The notes: generated from the sequence alone by a model not told the origin. Shown: positions 44,601-52,491, counted from the first letter of the stretch. The stretch: DNA of 64,000 nt from VRUE01 sp963730315 (GCA_963730315.1 CAVSRD010000008.1:1-64000); one strand, 5' to 3'. Translations and numbers: made by a program.

Positions 44601-44775
44601 CCTCACCGTGGCTATCCTGCTCGACGCGACTGTGGTGCGGATCGTTCTGCTGCCGGCGCTGATGCTGCTGCTGGGCGACAGGGTGTGGCGCGTGCCGCCG
44701 GCGCTGGAGCGCCTGTTGCCACGGCGTAGAATCGTCGCAGCGACGGGCAACGGCGCGGGGGAGCGCGCCCGATGA
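41620..44775 (+). CDS. MMPL/RND-family transporter with long Gly-Leu repeat domain
   Basis: 1051 residues. Two RND halves: helices and an ectodomain up to about residue 410 (GLALGVDYSLFTISRFREEL after helix 4) and a second six-helix block from about 845 with FGLSIDYAVFLIARMRERY. Asp-Tyr pairs within these helices are the usual proton path. Residues about 480-735 are a periodic segment of short units such as LGAGAERLAGGL, likely a long external coiled coil. Probably exports a lipid or siderophore-like substrate, or acts in resistance. An OmpR-type two-component pair lies upstream. Confidence 0.92.
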   Translation: MGIHRRLPRLRRPRDADDGLRGSGGDGRRGQVAVLLAVVLACAGLGIVGLGVEGRLQPTSLIVDGTDSARGQALAEAHFGNSSPFAVLLRGPAAAIERQGPGLVRALRRDPEVTVVSPWDRGGVAYLRPGPRRAIVLLDYHLPLGKAMRETVPALERTLLARVHRPLEAVQSGYASVSRALQSESLAATERAELIAAPLLLIVLLLVFRSVLAAAIPLALGALTVLAGRGVLVLLDSVTTIEALSLVVCTMMGLALGVDYSLFTISRFREELARGAPPAAAARTARRTAGRTIAVAGSTLFASIFLSAFLQPGTLLLSLAAALVVVTPISVALAALALPALLGLLGQRIELGRIGRGRAGRAAADAPRSRVAAAAAVALRRPALAAALIAVPLVLLTLPALSFNTGAPGFDELPASSPARRSAEEIARAVGPGWDAPFEIVVATRRGPITTAARLRLLARAQRRIAALPGVRAVIGPAPIERAVRPLRGLGRRLASTGRDGPAQLARLGPGLRRAARAVGRLRGGLARAAAGSGLLAEGSARAGVGVGLLAAGLKRAATGGDRAAAGIARLRAGSERLAAGQRRVSVGTLSLTLGLRSLVPRIRGGQLARARKLARRLERAAAADPSQRPAAREARTLARAIAAGRDEVRRLRETARRVNAGVDRLVPGGEQLEAGVRRLDEAASGLGAGLDRLGAGAERLAGGLVALQGGATALRRGLASGYRRAYALRRGLRRAGVRVSVVAAPLRRGARALRRESPRLFDSGYFVLSALEGAPPVPRALAAEAVNVDRGGQAARLLVVSTEPFNTAGSRAAGRRLLAAAQRLGREGRLQAGLSGGAAILNDYASATRGRLPLVIGAIVLITFLMLLAILRAPLLVALAVALNLVSVGAAVGAVSLISKLPAGWPLGGHPYIDTVGAAGIFGVTFGLSIDYAVFLIARMRERYEVDGDNAAAISYGLEKTAAVITGAAAIMAAVFVSFAAAPIATVSQLGVGLTVAILLDATVVRIVLLPALMLLLGDRVWRVPPALERLLPRRRIVAATGNGAGERAR

Positions 44776-44797
44776 CAAGCGACAGCGAACGGGGAAG

Positions 44798-45316
44798 ATG
44801 CAGGCAGCGAGATCGAAGAGGCAGGTGAGCGGCCGGATCGTCGCGGCGGCGCTGGCTGCTCTGCTGGCGGCGGTCGCGGCACTACCGACCGCAGCCGGCG
44901 CCGGCGGAGCGCCTCAGCGTCCCGAGTACGTCGCCAAGCTGGAGCGCATCTGCAAGCCGCGGGCGCTGGCGACGCAGCGGGCGATGAACGGCGCCCGCGC
45001 CGACCTCTCCTCTGAACGCCTGGCGGTCGCGGCGCGCAAGTTCGGCCGCGCCAGCCGAATCTTCGCCGCGACCGTGGAGCGGATCACCCCCGTGCCGCGC
45101 CCGCCGGCCGACGCCGACCAGCTGCGCAAGTGGTTTGCCTACCTGAACCACCAGGAGGCCTACCTGAAGAGGATCGTCGCGAACCTTCGGTCGGGGCGGG
45201 CGGTGCCGGCGCAGCGGCTCACCGCGCGCTTCATCCACAACGGCAACCTCGCCAACGACGTGGTGCTCGCCTTCGGCTTCAAATACTGCTCCTTCAAGTT
45301 CTCCAGATATGGCTGA
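44798..45316 (+). CDS. Hypothetical secreted protein, downstream of MMPL gene
   Basis: 172 residues, unrecognised. A signal peptide is clear: RSKRQVSGRIVAAALAAL followed by Ala-rich core and a likely cut after AAGAGG. The mature part is helical with Cys at ERICKPRA and near the end in FKYCSFKFSRYG, a possible disulfide. It begins 22 bp after the transporter, so a role with that system is possible but unproven. The next gene starts inside its last codons. Confidence 0.8.
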   Translation: MQAARSKRQVSGRIVAAALAALLAAVAALPTAAGAGGAPQRPEYVAKLERICKPRALATQRAMNGARADLSSERLAVAARKFGRASRIFAATVERITPVPRPPADADQLRKWFAYLNHQEAYLKRIVANLRSGRAVPAQRLTARFIHNGNLANDVVLAFGFKYCSFKFSRYG

Positions 45317-46120
45317 GGCGGCGGTGAGGCGCCGCCCGTCCACCGTCGGTCTGATCGCCGCCGCACTGGCTGCGCTGGCGCTGCTCGCCGCGGGGCGGCC
45401 GGCCCGGCGCGGGGGGAGCGCAGGCAGCACGGCGACGTGATCGTCTCCCTCGACGGCGCCGTCTCGCCACTTCGCCTGCCGCGCGACCGAGTCGTCCCGA
45501 TCGCCCTGCACCTCGCCGGCGGTCTTCGCACCGCCGACGGCTCGCTGCTGCCGCGGGTGACCACGGTGGAGATCGCCCTCCCCGCGCAGGGAGTCGTCTC
45601 CACCCAAGGCTTGCCGACCTGCTCGATGCAACGGCTGCGCTACGCGAAGCCCCCGGCAGCGCTCGCCGCCTGCCGGCCGGCGCTGGTCGGCCGCGGCAGC
45701 CTCGAAGCCAAGGTGCTGTTGCCGGGTCAGGGCCCGTTCACGATCCACGCCCGCCTGCTGCTCTTCAACGAGCGTGGGGCCGGCGGTCGGCAGGCGGTGT
45801 TGCTGCACGGCTACGCGCCCAGCCCCCCGATCGTGGTCGTCGTGCCTTTCGTCCTGCGGCACCTCCGCCGTGGCCTCGGCACCGCCCTGGTCGGGCGGCT
45901 GCCGTCGGCGCTGGGGCCCTGGCCCCGGTTCGCGCACTTCGAGATGACCCTGGCGCGTCGCTACCGCTACCGCGGCCGCCGGCGCAGCTTCCTCAGCGCC
46001 TCCTGTCCGATCCCCCCGCGCTTCACCGCCGGCTTCTTCAGCCTCGCTCGCTCCACCTACACGCTTGCCGGCGGCGGGCGCCTCGCGGTCGAAATCGTGC
46101 GCGGCTGCCGCGGCGCTTAA
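45309..46120 (+). CDS. Hypothetical secreted protein, split by a frameshift in a G6 run
   Basis: No known family. From the ATG at 45309 a signal-peptide-like stretch (STVGLIAAALAALALLAAG) runs to a TGA near 45440. From about 45420 a second frame, which can start at the GTG 45437, codes VIVSLDGAVSPLRLPRDR and continues 227 residues to 46120. Adding one G to the GGGGGG at 45411-45416 joins them into one secreted protein of about 270 residues. Either an assembly error, a broken gene or a phase-variable tract. It contains basic RRYRYRGRRRSFLSASCPI near the end. Confidence 0.7.
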
Positions 46121-46216
46121 GGGGTATGGCGGTACGCACAAGGACGGCATGAGACCTGGAACTCCGCTCTGTACAGCGCGACGGCGCGACCAATCGCTGC
46201 TGGGTCGCCCTTGAAC

Positions 46217-46237
46217 GGTCTGTTAGCGTTCCGAAAC
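46217..46237 (+). promoter_or_regulatory. Third, weaker copy of the GGTCTGT-GTTCC motif
   Basis: GGTCTGTTAGCGTTCCGAAAC resembles the sites at 46801 and 50245, with the GGTCTGT and GTTCC blocks at the same spacing. It lies about 35 bp upstream of the gene at 46270. The promoter boxes are less convincing here than at the other two sites. Confidence 0.35.
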
Positions 46238-46269
46238 GGCGGGGTCGTGCGGCGAAGGCCCGCCAAGAG

Positions 46270-46740
46270 ATGGACGAGAGGACCGGCAGCTACAGCGAAG
46301 TGGGGGGCGGCGCCCAGCGCGAGCTCGCCGATCTGCGCGCCTTGGTCGCGCAGGCCTGCGGCACGCGCTCGGAGTGGCCGGACAAGGTGGCGGCCGGCGT
46401 CTACGCGGCGCTCGACTTCGCCGTCGCCGATCCCGACCGCGCGCTCGCCCTGCTGGTCCGCGACGGCGAGCGGGGCGGCGCGGACCTGGCCTACCGCCAA
46501 ACGGTCGATTGCCTCAGCGGCATGCTCGACGGGATCGTCCCCGCGGCGACGAGCCGGGCCGGCGGTCCCGCCGGCTCGGTCCAGGGCATCGCGATGATCG
46601 TCTCCGATCACCTGCGGGCCGATCGGGTCGACGGCCTCGGCCGGATCGGCCCGGCGCTGGTCCAGTTCGCCCTCCAGCCCTACCTCGGCTACGCCGAGGC
46701 AAAGCGCTGGACAGATCGCTACGCCGCAGAGCCGCGGTAG
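46270..46740 (+). CDS. TetR C-terminal-domain-like protein without HTH
   Basis: 156 residues. LRALVAQACGTRSEWPDKVA followed by AALDFAVADPDRALALLV is the pattern of the ligand-binding half of many actinobacterial TetR regulators, but no helix-turn-helix precedes it. The ATG at 46270 is not preceded by any frame with an HTH, so this is either a truncated regulator or a stand-alone sensor/dimer partner. The upstream gap carries a copy of the GGTCTGT motif. Identification is by pattern only. Confidence 0.6.
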   Translation: MDERTGSYSEVGGGAQRELADLRALVAQACGTRSEWPDKVAAGVYAALDFAVADPDRALALLVRDGERGGADLAYRQTVDCLSGMLDGIVPAATSRAGGPAGSVQGIAMIVSDHLRADRVDGLGRIGPALVQFALQPYLGYAEAKRWTDRYAAEPR

Positions 46741-46785
46741 GCCTGCGTACGCTCATTTCCCCTAGCCCATGGGCAACCCACGCGC

Positions 46786-46819
46786 TTGCTTTTCAAAGAC
46801 GGTCCGTGTATGTTCTAAT
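46786..46819 (+). promoter_or_regulatory. Promoter/operator-like motif with no clear gene
   Basis: GGTCCGTGTATGTTCTAAT (46801-46819) contains -10 candidates TATGTT (17 bp after TTGCTT) and TCTAAT. It matches the site upstream of the secreted-protein cluster at 50245 in about 16 of 19 positions. Downstream, on the plus strand, there is only the 3' end of uppS in antisense and a GC hairpin at 46872-46888 (CCGGCGC-TCC-GCGCCGG). It could drive a small or antisense RNA, or be the remnant of a lost gene. Confidence 0.45.
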
Positions 46820-46987
46820 TGGATGACCGCTACGGGTCGGCGGCGATCGACGTCGCCCGACTGCGGTCCGGCCGGCGCTCCGCGCCGGGCAGGGTCGTCC
46901 CGTTCGCTTCCCTGTTGCGGCACGACCCATCGGGCGCAGACGCTGTCCCCGGAAGCTTCCCACTTCTCGGGGGTTTGCGCCTGCGCT

Positions 46988-47659
46988 CTACGCCCGCTCG
47001 CGGTACTCCGCCAGCGCTGCCTCGAGGTCGGCGCGGGAGAAGTCCGGCCAGAGCCGCTCGCTGAAGACCAGCTCGGAGTGAGCCACCTGCCAGAGCAGGT
47101 AGTTGGAGAGGCGCTGCTCGCCGCCGGTGCGGATCAGCAGCTGCGGGTCGGCCATCTCCGGCGCGTACAGCCCGGCGCGGAACTGCTCCTCTCCGCCCCC
47201 CGCGAAACGGCGCGCCACCCGCACGATCTCCGCCCGCCCGCCGTAGTTGAAGGGGACGCAGAAGACCATCCGCTCGTTGCGCTCGGTCAGCTGCTCAGCC
47301 CGCTTCATCTTCTCCACCAGGCTCTCGGGCACCGGTCGCCCACGCTCGCCGATGAATCGCAGCCGCACCCCTTCGGCATGCAGCTCCGGGGTGACTTGGT
47401 CGATGTACTCGGCCAGCAGCTCGATCAGGCCGCGCACCTCGTATGGCGAGCGCGCCCAGTTCTCGGTGGAGAAGGCGTAGACGGTCAGTTCGCGGATCCC
47501 CAGCTCGACCGCATCGCGCAGCCTGGCCCGCACGGTTTCGGCCCCGGCGCGGTGACCCGCCTGCACCGGCAGACTGCGGCGCTTCGCCCAGCGGCCGTTG
47601 CCGTCGGTGATTATCGCCAGGTGGCGCAGGTCGGCGCCCCCTGGCCGGCGCTCAGCCAC
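46988..47659 (-). CDS. uppS: Isoprenyl transferase (cis-prenyltransferase, UppS-like)
   Basis: 223 residues from a GTG at 47659. Catalytic Asp19 in LAIITDGNGRWAKRRSLP, then HRAGAETVR, VYAFSTENWARSP, RLRFIGERGRPVPE and LIRTGGEQRLSNYLLWQ, all family hallmarks. The usual first residues IMDGNGRWA read ITDGNGRWA. Makes Z-type polyprenyl diphosphates, the carrier lipid for cell wall or a shorter chain. It overlaps the DUF2600 gene by 8 bp, so product and substrate may be coupled. Whether it is the main UPP synthase or a specialised copy is unknown. Confidence 0.93.
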   Translation of the reverse strand: MAERRPGGADLRHLAIITDGNGRWAKRRSLPVQAGHRAGAETVRARLRDAVELGIRELTVYAFSTENWARSPYEVRGLIELLAEYIDQVTPELHAEGVRLRFIGERGRPVPESLVEKMKRAEQLTERNERMVFCVPFNYGGRAEIVRVARRFAGGGEEQFRAGLYAPEMADPQLLIRTGGEQRLSNYLLWQVAHSELVFSERLWPDFSRADLEAALAEYRERA

Positions 47660-48743
47660 GGTGCCGCACCTGCATCGCGGCGAGCGCCAGGCGCGCCGTC
47701 CCCCCCACGGCTTCGAGCATGCGGCGGCGGATCGGCGCGGCGTAGTCGTCGTGGGCAGCGGGGGAGCTGAGGTACAGGGCTGCGACGCCGGCCAGGATCG
47801 CGGCGTGGCGCCGCCGGTGGCGCAGCCTTGCGTTCGCGCTGCGGGCGCGGCCGGCGAGCAGCGCGAGGCGCTCCGCGGCCTCCGCGGGACCTGCGTAGTA
47901 GGCGAGGTAGCTGTGCTGGCCGGCTGCCCGGTCCGCCTCGCGGTCGACCAGGTCGTCGAGCAGCACGGTGAGGGCGCCAACGGGTGGGAAGTAGGCGCTG
48001 TCGATCGCCTCCGCCTCGGCGCCGCCGCTTCGCTCGTCGGCCGCGGCGGCGACCAGCGCGTGCGTCGCGACCGAGGAGCTGGCGCCGGCGGCGATCTCCC
48101 ACCAGAGGTACGCCGGAGGGCCCTGCGGCTGCGCCGCCGCCGGGTCGGCAGGCAGAGCCAGCCCTTCCGCCCAGGCCCGCAGCCGCGCCCCGCCGTCCTC
48201 GCCTGCGGCGTGCGTGTGGGACTGCCCTTCGCCGCAGCGCCGCGCCGCCCGTCGTGCCGCCGGCAGCGCCGCCTCGCGGCCCGGCAGCGCCGCCACCTCG
48301 TTTCGGCAGGTGTCGACCAGCGCCGCCAGGTAACCGCCGTCATCGTGTTGCGGGAAGCGCCCGTACCAGGGCGAGCGCTCCCCACCCGGGTCGAGCGCCT
48401 CCGGCAGCGCCTCGTGCAGTGTCAGGCCGGCGGCCAGCGGGTCCTCCAGCGGCCGCTCGCCGAGCGTGTCGAGGTAGTCGACCGCGGTTTGCAGCGCCGT
48501 CATCGCCCGCAGCGCCCCGGCCCGCTCCGCCCGCGGCGCCAGCAGGGCGAAGACCCCGGTCGCCTCGGCGTTGGCGGCCTTGCCGCGCAGCGCCGCCAGC
48601 GCCGCCTCGCGCAGCGCCGGGTCGGGGATCGCTGCCGCCTCGCCCACCCAGCGGCGCTGCTCGGCCCGCACGCGGGGCACGACGGAGCCCCGGTGGACTA
48701 CCAGTGCCCAGCCCAGCGCCGCCGCCTCGTCCGCCAGCGCCAT
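47652..48743 (-). CDS. DUF2600 / YtpB-like class IB terpene synthase homologue
   Basis: 363 residues. Related to Bacillus tetraprenyl-beta-curcumene synthase: aspartate-rich motif AVDYLDTLGERP (89-92) and second motif LLDDLVDREAD (263-271), with AYLWWEIAAGASSSVATHAL between. These bind diphosphate via Mg. Together with the adjoining cis-prenyltransferase it suggests cyclisation or ionisation of a polyprenyl diphosphate. Substrate chain length and cis/trans form are not deducible. Preceded by the double TetR gene with 27 bp between. Confidence 0.85.
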   Translation of the reverse strand: MALADEAAALGWALVVHRGSVVPRVRAEQRRWVGEAAAIPDPALREAALAALRGKAANAEATGVFALLAPRAERAGALRAMTALQTAVDYLDTLGERPLEDPLAAGLTLHEALPEALDPGGERSPWYGRFPQHDDGGYLAALVDTCRNEVAALPGREAALPAARRAARRCGEGQSHTHAAGEDGGARLRAWAEGLALPADPAAAQPQGPPAYLWWEIAAGASSSVATHALVAAAADERSGGAEAEAIDSAYFPPVGALTVLLDDLVDREADRAAGQHSYLAYYAGPAEAAERLALLAGRARSANARLRHRRRHAAILAGVAALYLSSPAAHDDYAAPIRRRMLEAVGGTARLALAAMQVRHRG

Positions 48744-48770
48744 CGTTGTCCCCGTGCCTCCGGCCGGCGC

Positions 48771-50048
48771 CTACTCGGTCGCCACCGCGAAGGCCTCCTC
48801 GGCGCCGAGGAAGGGGGCGAGGGTGACGTAGACGGCGAGCGGCACCATCTCCGCGAGGCGCTCGGGGCCCTTCTGCTTGACGTGGTCGTAGAAGAGGGCG
48901 TAGAGGGCCCCGCCGATCGCCTCGGAGGCGATCGGCAGCGTCTCGGGCTTCAGCTCGTAGCCCGGCGCCAGCAGCCCCTCCATGCCTTCGGTCACCACCT
49001 CGCGCTGCTCAAGGGCCCGCTTGCCCGCCGCGTACATCTCCACCGCGCCCAGCCGCGCGTACTCGGGCTCCCCTATGCCGAAGGTGAACATCTCCTCCTG
49101 GGTCCCCCGCACCGCGTGCGGCCAGTCGGTCGCCCGGCGGAAGGCCGGCAGCGCCGCCGCCAGCATCTGCGCCGAGCCGCTGTCCAGGGCGGCCACGGTC
49201 GCGTCCTCCTTGTTGGCGAAGTGCTCATAGAAGGTGCGCTGCGAGGTCTTCGCCCGCTCGACCACCTCGGCGACCGTCGTCTCCGGGTAGCCCTTCTCAG
49301 CGATCACCGCCGCCAGCGCCCGCAGGATCCGCTCCGGCGGGTTGGCGGAGGCCTGGCGCTCCTCGAAGGAGAGCACCCGCGGCGCTCGCCGCCGCGGCGC
49401 CTTCAGCGGACCGGGGGGCGGGGGGCAGGAGAAGACCCACTGCCACAGTTCCGGCGCCAGCCCGGGCAGCTCCTCCGCCTGGTCGCGGTAGAGCCGTTTG
49501 TGGATCACCTTCTGCACCCCTCCGAGGATCGCCCGCACCAGCCAGGAGGGCGTGCCCTGGTGGCCGGGCGTGCGCTCCAGCAGCCCCCCGACCAGCACCT
49601 CGAAGGCGTCCGTCGTGCGGTCGACCAGCGCCACCCCCTGCGGCCCGGCGGCGTAGATCTCGACGAAGCACATCTTCCCCGCCGCCTCCTGCCGCGCGAT
49701 CGCCTCGATCAGCGCTTCGAAGGCCCCCTGCCCGGCTGCCGCATCGGCGGCGGGCTCCGGCCCGCCGACCATCGCCAGCGCCGGCTCGACCAGCGCCTCG
49801 ATCGCCGCCAGGAAGCACGCCTGCTTGTCCTCGAAGTGACGGTAGAAGGCGCTGCGCGAGACGCCCGAGAGCTTCACCAGGTCGGCCACCGTGGTCGCCT
49901 CATAGCCCTTCTCGGCCACCGTCGCCACCATCGCCGCGAACAGCCGCTCGCGCTGGTTGCGCTCGGCCTCCTCGTGCGGCGTCCCGCGTCCCGGCCGCAG
50001 CATTCTCTCCCGCAGCTCGCTCGAGTCCCCCCACGGCGTCAGCACCAT
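48771..50048 (-). CDS. Fused double TetR-family regulator
   Basis: 425 residues from the ATG at 50048. Two complete TetR units in tandem: HTH 1 at about 34-80 (EKGYEATTVADLVKLSGVS, FYRHFEDKQ) and HTH 2 at about 240-286 (EKGYPETTVAEVVERAKTS, FYEHFANKE), each followed by a helical ligand domain. Such a chain could act as an intramolecular dimer. A promoter is suggested by TACAAT 17 bp after TGGAAA on the minus strand near 50168-50195. The probable operator is at 50245. A longer start would lie on the promoter. Confidence 0.9.
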   Translation of the reverse strand: MVLTPWGDSSELRERMLRPGRGTPHEEAERNQRERLFAAMVATVAEKGYEATTVADLVKLSGVSRSAFYRHFEDKQACFLAAIEALVEPALAMVGGPEPAADAAAGQGAFEALIEAIARQEAAGKMCFVEIYAAGPQGVALVDRTTDAFEVLVGGLLERTPGHQGTPSWLVRAILGGVQKVIHKRLYRDQAEELPGLAPELWQWVFSCPPPPGPLKAPRRRAPRVLSFEERQASANPPERILRALAAVIAEKGYPETTVAEVVERAKTSQRTFYEHFANKEDATVAALDSGSAQMLAAALPAFRRATDWPHAVRGTQEEMFTFGIGEPEYARLGAVEMYAAGKRALEQREVVTEGMEGLLAPGYELKPETLPIASEAIGGALYALFYDHVKQKGPERLAEMVPLAVYVTLAPFLGAEEAFAVATE

Positions 50049-50421
50049 CGCCGTGGCACGATATCCGGGCTCGTCGGCGTTTCTCTTCGCGGGCGCACGG
50101 GATCTTCCAAGGGGTACGTCCACGACCCGGTGCAGGCTTGCGGCGGTGGTTTTCACGACGCGCTCAAACCGCATTGTAGAGCAGGAATAAGCAGGTTTCC
50201 AGTGTCCGGATGCGAGATTAATCCTCGCGGTACCTTGACAAGTCGGTCTGTCTGTGTTCCAATACCGCCAGCCTAGCGGGATGAGCATCCCCCTTTTGGG
50301 GGCTGGCGGTGTTCCAAAGGGCGGGAGAGATAAACGAGCCCAACGGCCCCGGTCAGGGGACCAGGCGAGAAGCCGGTCAGGCGGGGGACGATGGGACAGG
50401 GATACAGAGGAGAAGAGCTAC
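50049..50421. other. Intergenic control region between double TetR and secreted-protein cluster
   Basis: Holds the minus-strand promoter for the TetR gene, the plus-strand TTGACA promoter with the GGTCTGT motif (50235-50263), then about 150 bases of untranslated leader with a small hairpin (GCCTAGCGGG, CCCCCTTTTGGGGG). A GGAG at 50409-50412 sits 9 bases before the GTG of the next gene. No other coding sequence is seen. Confidence 0.6.
50235..50263 (+). promoter_or_regulatory. Promoter with GGTCTGT operator motif, upstream of secreted cluster
   Basis: TTGACA (50235-50240), 17-bp spacer, TCCAAT (50258-50263). The spacer and -10 carry GGTCTGTCTGTGTTCCAAT, shared with the site at 46801. Position between the double TetR gene and the secreted proteins makes it the likely target of that regulator, so the cluster may be repressed until a ligand appears. 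Confidence 0.6.
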
Positions 50422-52491
50422 GTGATACGGCACGCGAAAGCATCGTTTGCGGGATCGACCCAGGACGGCGGCACGCGCCGCGGCTTCTACGGATTGGTCT
50501 GCCTCTGCGTCCTCGGCCTCGCGGCCTTCCTAGGGACTGGTGCGCCCTCGGCCGGCGCCGCCCAGGCCTGCTCCAACGAAGCCTTCCGCAGCGGACCCTC
50601 CGGCCACCTCCCCGACTGCCGCGCCTACGAGATGGTCACGCCCCCCGAAAAGGAAGGGTACGAGCCCGACGACGTGCTCCGAGTCAATCTCGCCCCGGCA
50701 CCGACTGCGGCGCCAAACGGGAATTCAATCCTCTGGTCGGTGGAGCGGGGCGCGTTCGGGGAACCTCCCTCGAATGGCCCGACCAGCGACTACCTGTCCC
50801 GGCGGGGGGCGAACTGGAGCAGCGAAGCCATCAATCCCCCCATCGTTCCTTCCGGACTGGCCTTCCTTCAGGCCACGTTCCCCCTTGGCTTAACCGAAGA
50901 CTTTTCCAAACTCGTCGTCAAAGGAGCGCCGGAACCTCCTCTGACACCCGACGCATCGGAAAACTCTTCTAACCTCTACATCCGCGACCTCGCCGGCGAC
51001 GCCTACCGGCTGCTCACCCTCGGGTTGGCGCCGAACCTGGGTCTAGAACTCGAATACGACCTCGGTGGAATATCGGCGGACGGTGGTCAGGTGGTCTTCA
51101 AATCGGAATTCGAACTGGCTGGATGCGGTGGCCCACCGAACGAACAGCTCTGCAACTGGAACGGGGCGACCGGCGCGCTGAGCCTGGTTGGCGTGAAGCC
51201 CGGCGGAGAAGTCAGCACAGGCACTGTCACCATCGCTGGCCCGGTATGGCGGCGCCCGGTCTCTACGGACGGCTCGCGGGTCTACTTCCACGAAAGCGGC
51301 GCCAGCACGTGCGCCGGGGTCTGCGTCCGCATCGGCGCCTCCACCACGGAGGTCGTCGGCACCAGTGGAAGCAGCTTTCAGTTCGCCAACACCGAAGGAA
51401 CGGTTGCCTACGTCATCCAAGGCGGCGAACTCAAACGCTACGAAGCCGGTGGCGGCGCAGCGACCCCCCTCACGCCGCCAGCAGGCGAAGTGCAGGGCGT
51501 GCTCGGCGCCTCTAGCGACGGCTCGCGGGTCTACTTCGTATCCAAAGAAGCACTCGCCCCAGGGGCGACGGCCACGGAAAACAACCTCTACTTGTGGACG
51601 CAAGGCGGAGGGTTCCAATTCATCGCCACCGGGAACACCAGCGCCAACTTCACGAGTAACTGGAGCACCAGCGACTCACGAACCTCCCGCGTGACTCCGG
51701 ACGGGATGCACCTCGCCTTCACCGCGAACAACAGCCTCACCGGCTTCCCCGACAACGGAAAATCCCAGGCCTACCTCTACAGCGCCGCGACGGGCGCACT
51801 GGTCTGCGCCTCCTGCGTCGTCGCGGAACCGGCCAACGGCGCCAGTATCAATGGGGGGACGACGGGCTTCCGTTTGCCGCGCAACCTCTCCGACGACGGC
51901 GGCCACCTCTTCTTCACCACCAAAGAAGCGCTGGTGCCGGAGGACTCAAACGGGGTGGATGACATCTACGAGTACGACGCGGCAAGCGGCGCGGTGAGCC
52001 TGATCTCCACCGGCACCGACTCGACGAAAGCTTACTTCGGCGATGCCAGCTCCGCCGGCACGGACGCGCTCTTCATCACGCGCGAACGCCTGGTCCCGCT
52101 CGATGTGGACGACGCCCTCGACGTCTACGACGCGCGGGTCGGCGGCGGCCTCGCCTCGCAGTATCCGGCCCCGCAAGCCCCGCCGTGCACGGGCGATGCC
52201 TGTCGCGGCGCATCGAGCACCCCCAACCTGGCGGCCCCCGCCTCGGCCGGCTTGGTCGGCAAGGGCAACGTCTCCTCGGAGCAAAACTGCAACAAGCTGG
52301 GCCGCGAAGCGAAGAAGCTCAGCAACCGCGCCAAGCGGCTGCGCAAGAACGGCAAGCAGGCGAAGCGCAACGGCAAGTCCGCGATCGCCAGGAAGCGCAG
52401 CAAGAAAGCCACCCGCCTCGCGAAGCGCGCCAGGAACAAGAGCAAGAGCGCCAAGAAGTGTAGGAAGCGCAACCGGAGGGCGAGCAAATGA
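50422..52491 (+). CDS. Secreted beta-propeller-like surface protein
   Basis: 689 residues from a GTG at 50422, chosen by the GGAG 9 bases upstream. Signal peptide with core GLVCLCVLGLAAFLGTG, then a conserved LPDCRAYEMVTPPEKEGYE. At least six repeats of the type STDGSRVYFHES, SSDGSRVYFVSKEAL and SDDGGHLFFTTKEALVPEDS resemble TolB/PD40 blades. The last 60 residues are Lys/Arg-rich with Cys (KCRKRNRR), perhaps to bind wall polymer or nucleic acid. The frame ends on the first ATG of the next gene (ATGA). Function unknown. Confidence 0.85.
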   Translation: MIRHAKASFAGSTQDGGTRRGFYGLVCLCVLGLAAFLGTGAPSAGAAQACSNEAFRSGPSGHLPDCRAYEMVTPPEKEGYEPDDVLRVNLAPAPTAAPNGNSILWSVERGAFGEPPSNGPTSDYLSRRGANWSSEAINPPIVPSGLAFLQATFPLGLTEDFSKLVVKGAPEPPLTPDASENSSNLYIRDLAGDAYRLLTLGLAPNLGLELEYDLGGISADGGQVVFKSEFELAGCGGPPNEQLCNWNGATGALSLVGVKPGGEVSTGTVTIAGPVWRRPVSTDGSRVYFHESGASTCAGVCVRIGASTTEVVGTSGSSFQFANTEGTVAYVIQGGELKRYEAGGGAATPLTPPAGEVQGVLGASSDGSRVYFVSKEALAPGATATENNLYLWTQGGGFQFIATGNTSANFTSNWSTSDSRTSRVTPDGMHLAFTANNSLTGFPDNGKSQAYLYSAATGALVCASCVVAEPANGASINGGTTGFRLPRNLSDDGGHLFFTTKEALVPEDSNGVDDIYEYDAASGAVSLISTGTDSTKAYFGDASSAGTDALFITRERLVPLDVDDALDVYDARVGGGLASQYPAPQAPPCTGDACRGASSTPNLAAPASAGLVGKGNVSSEQNCNKLGREAKKLSNRAKRLRKNGKQAKRNGKSAIARKRSKKATRLAKRARNKSKSAKKCRKRNRRASK

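Noticed and set aside
46823..47770. Open frame starting just after the promoter at 46786
   Set aside because: It runs antisense to uppS with non-protein-like composition.
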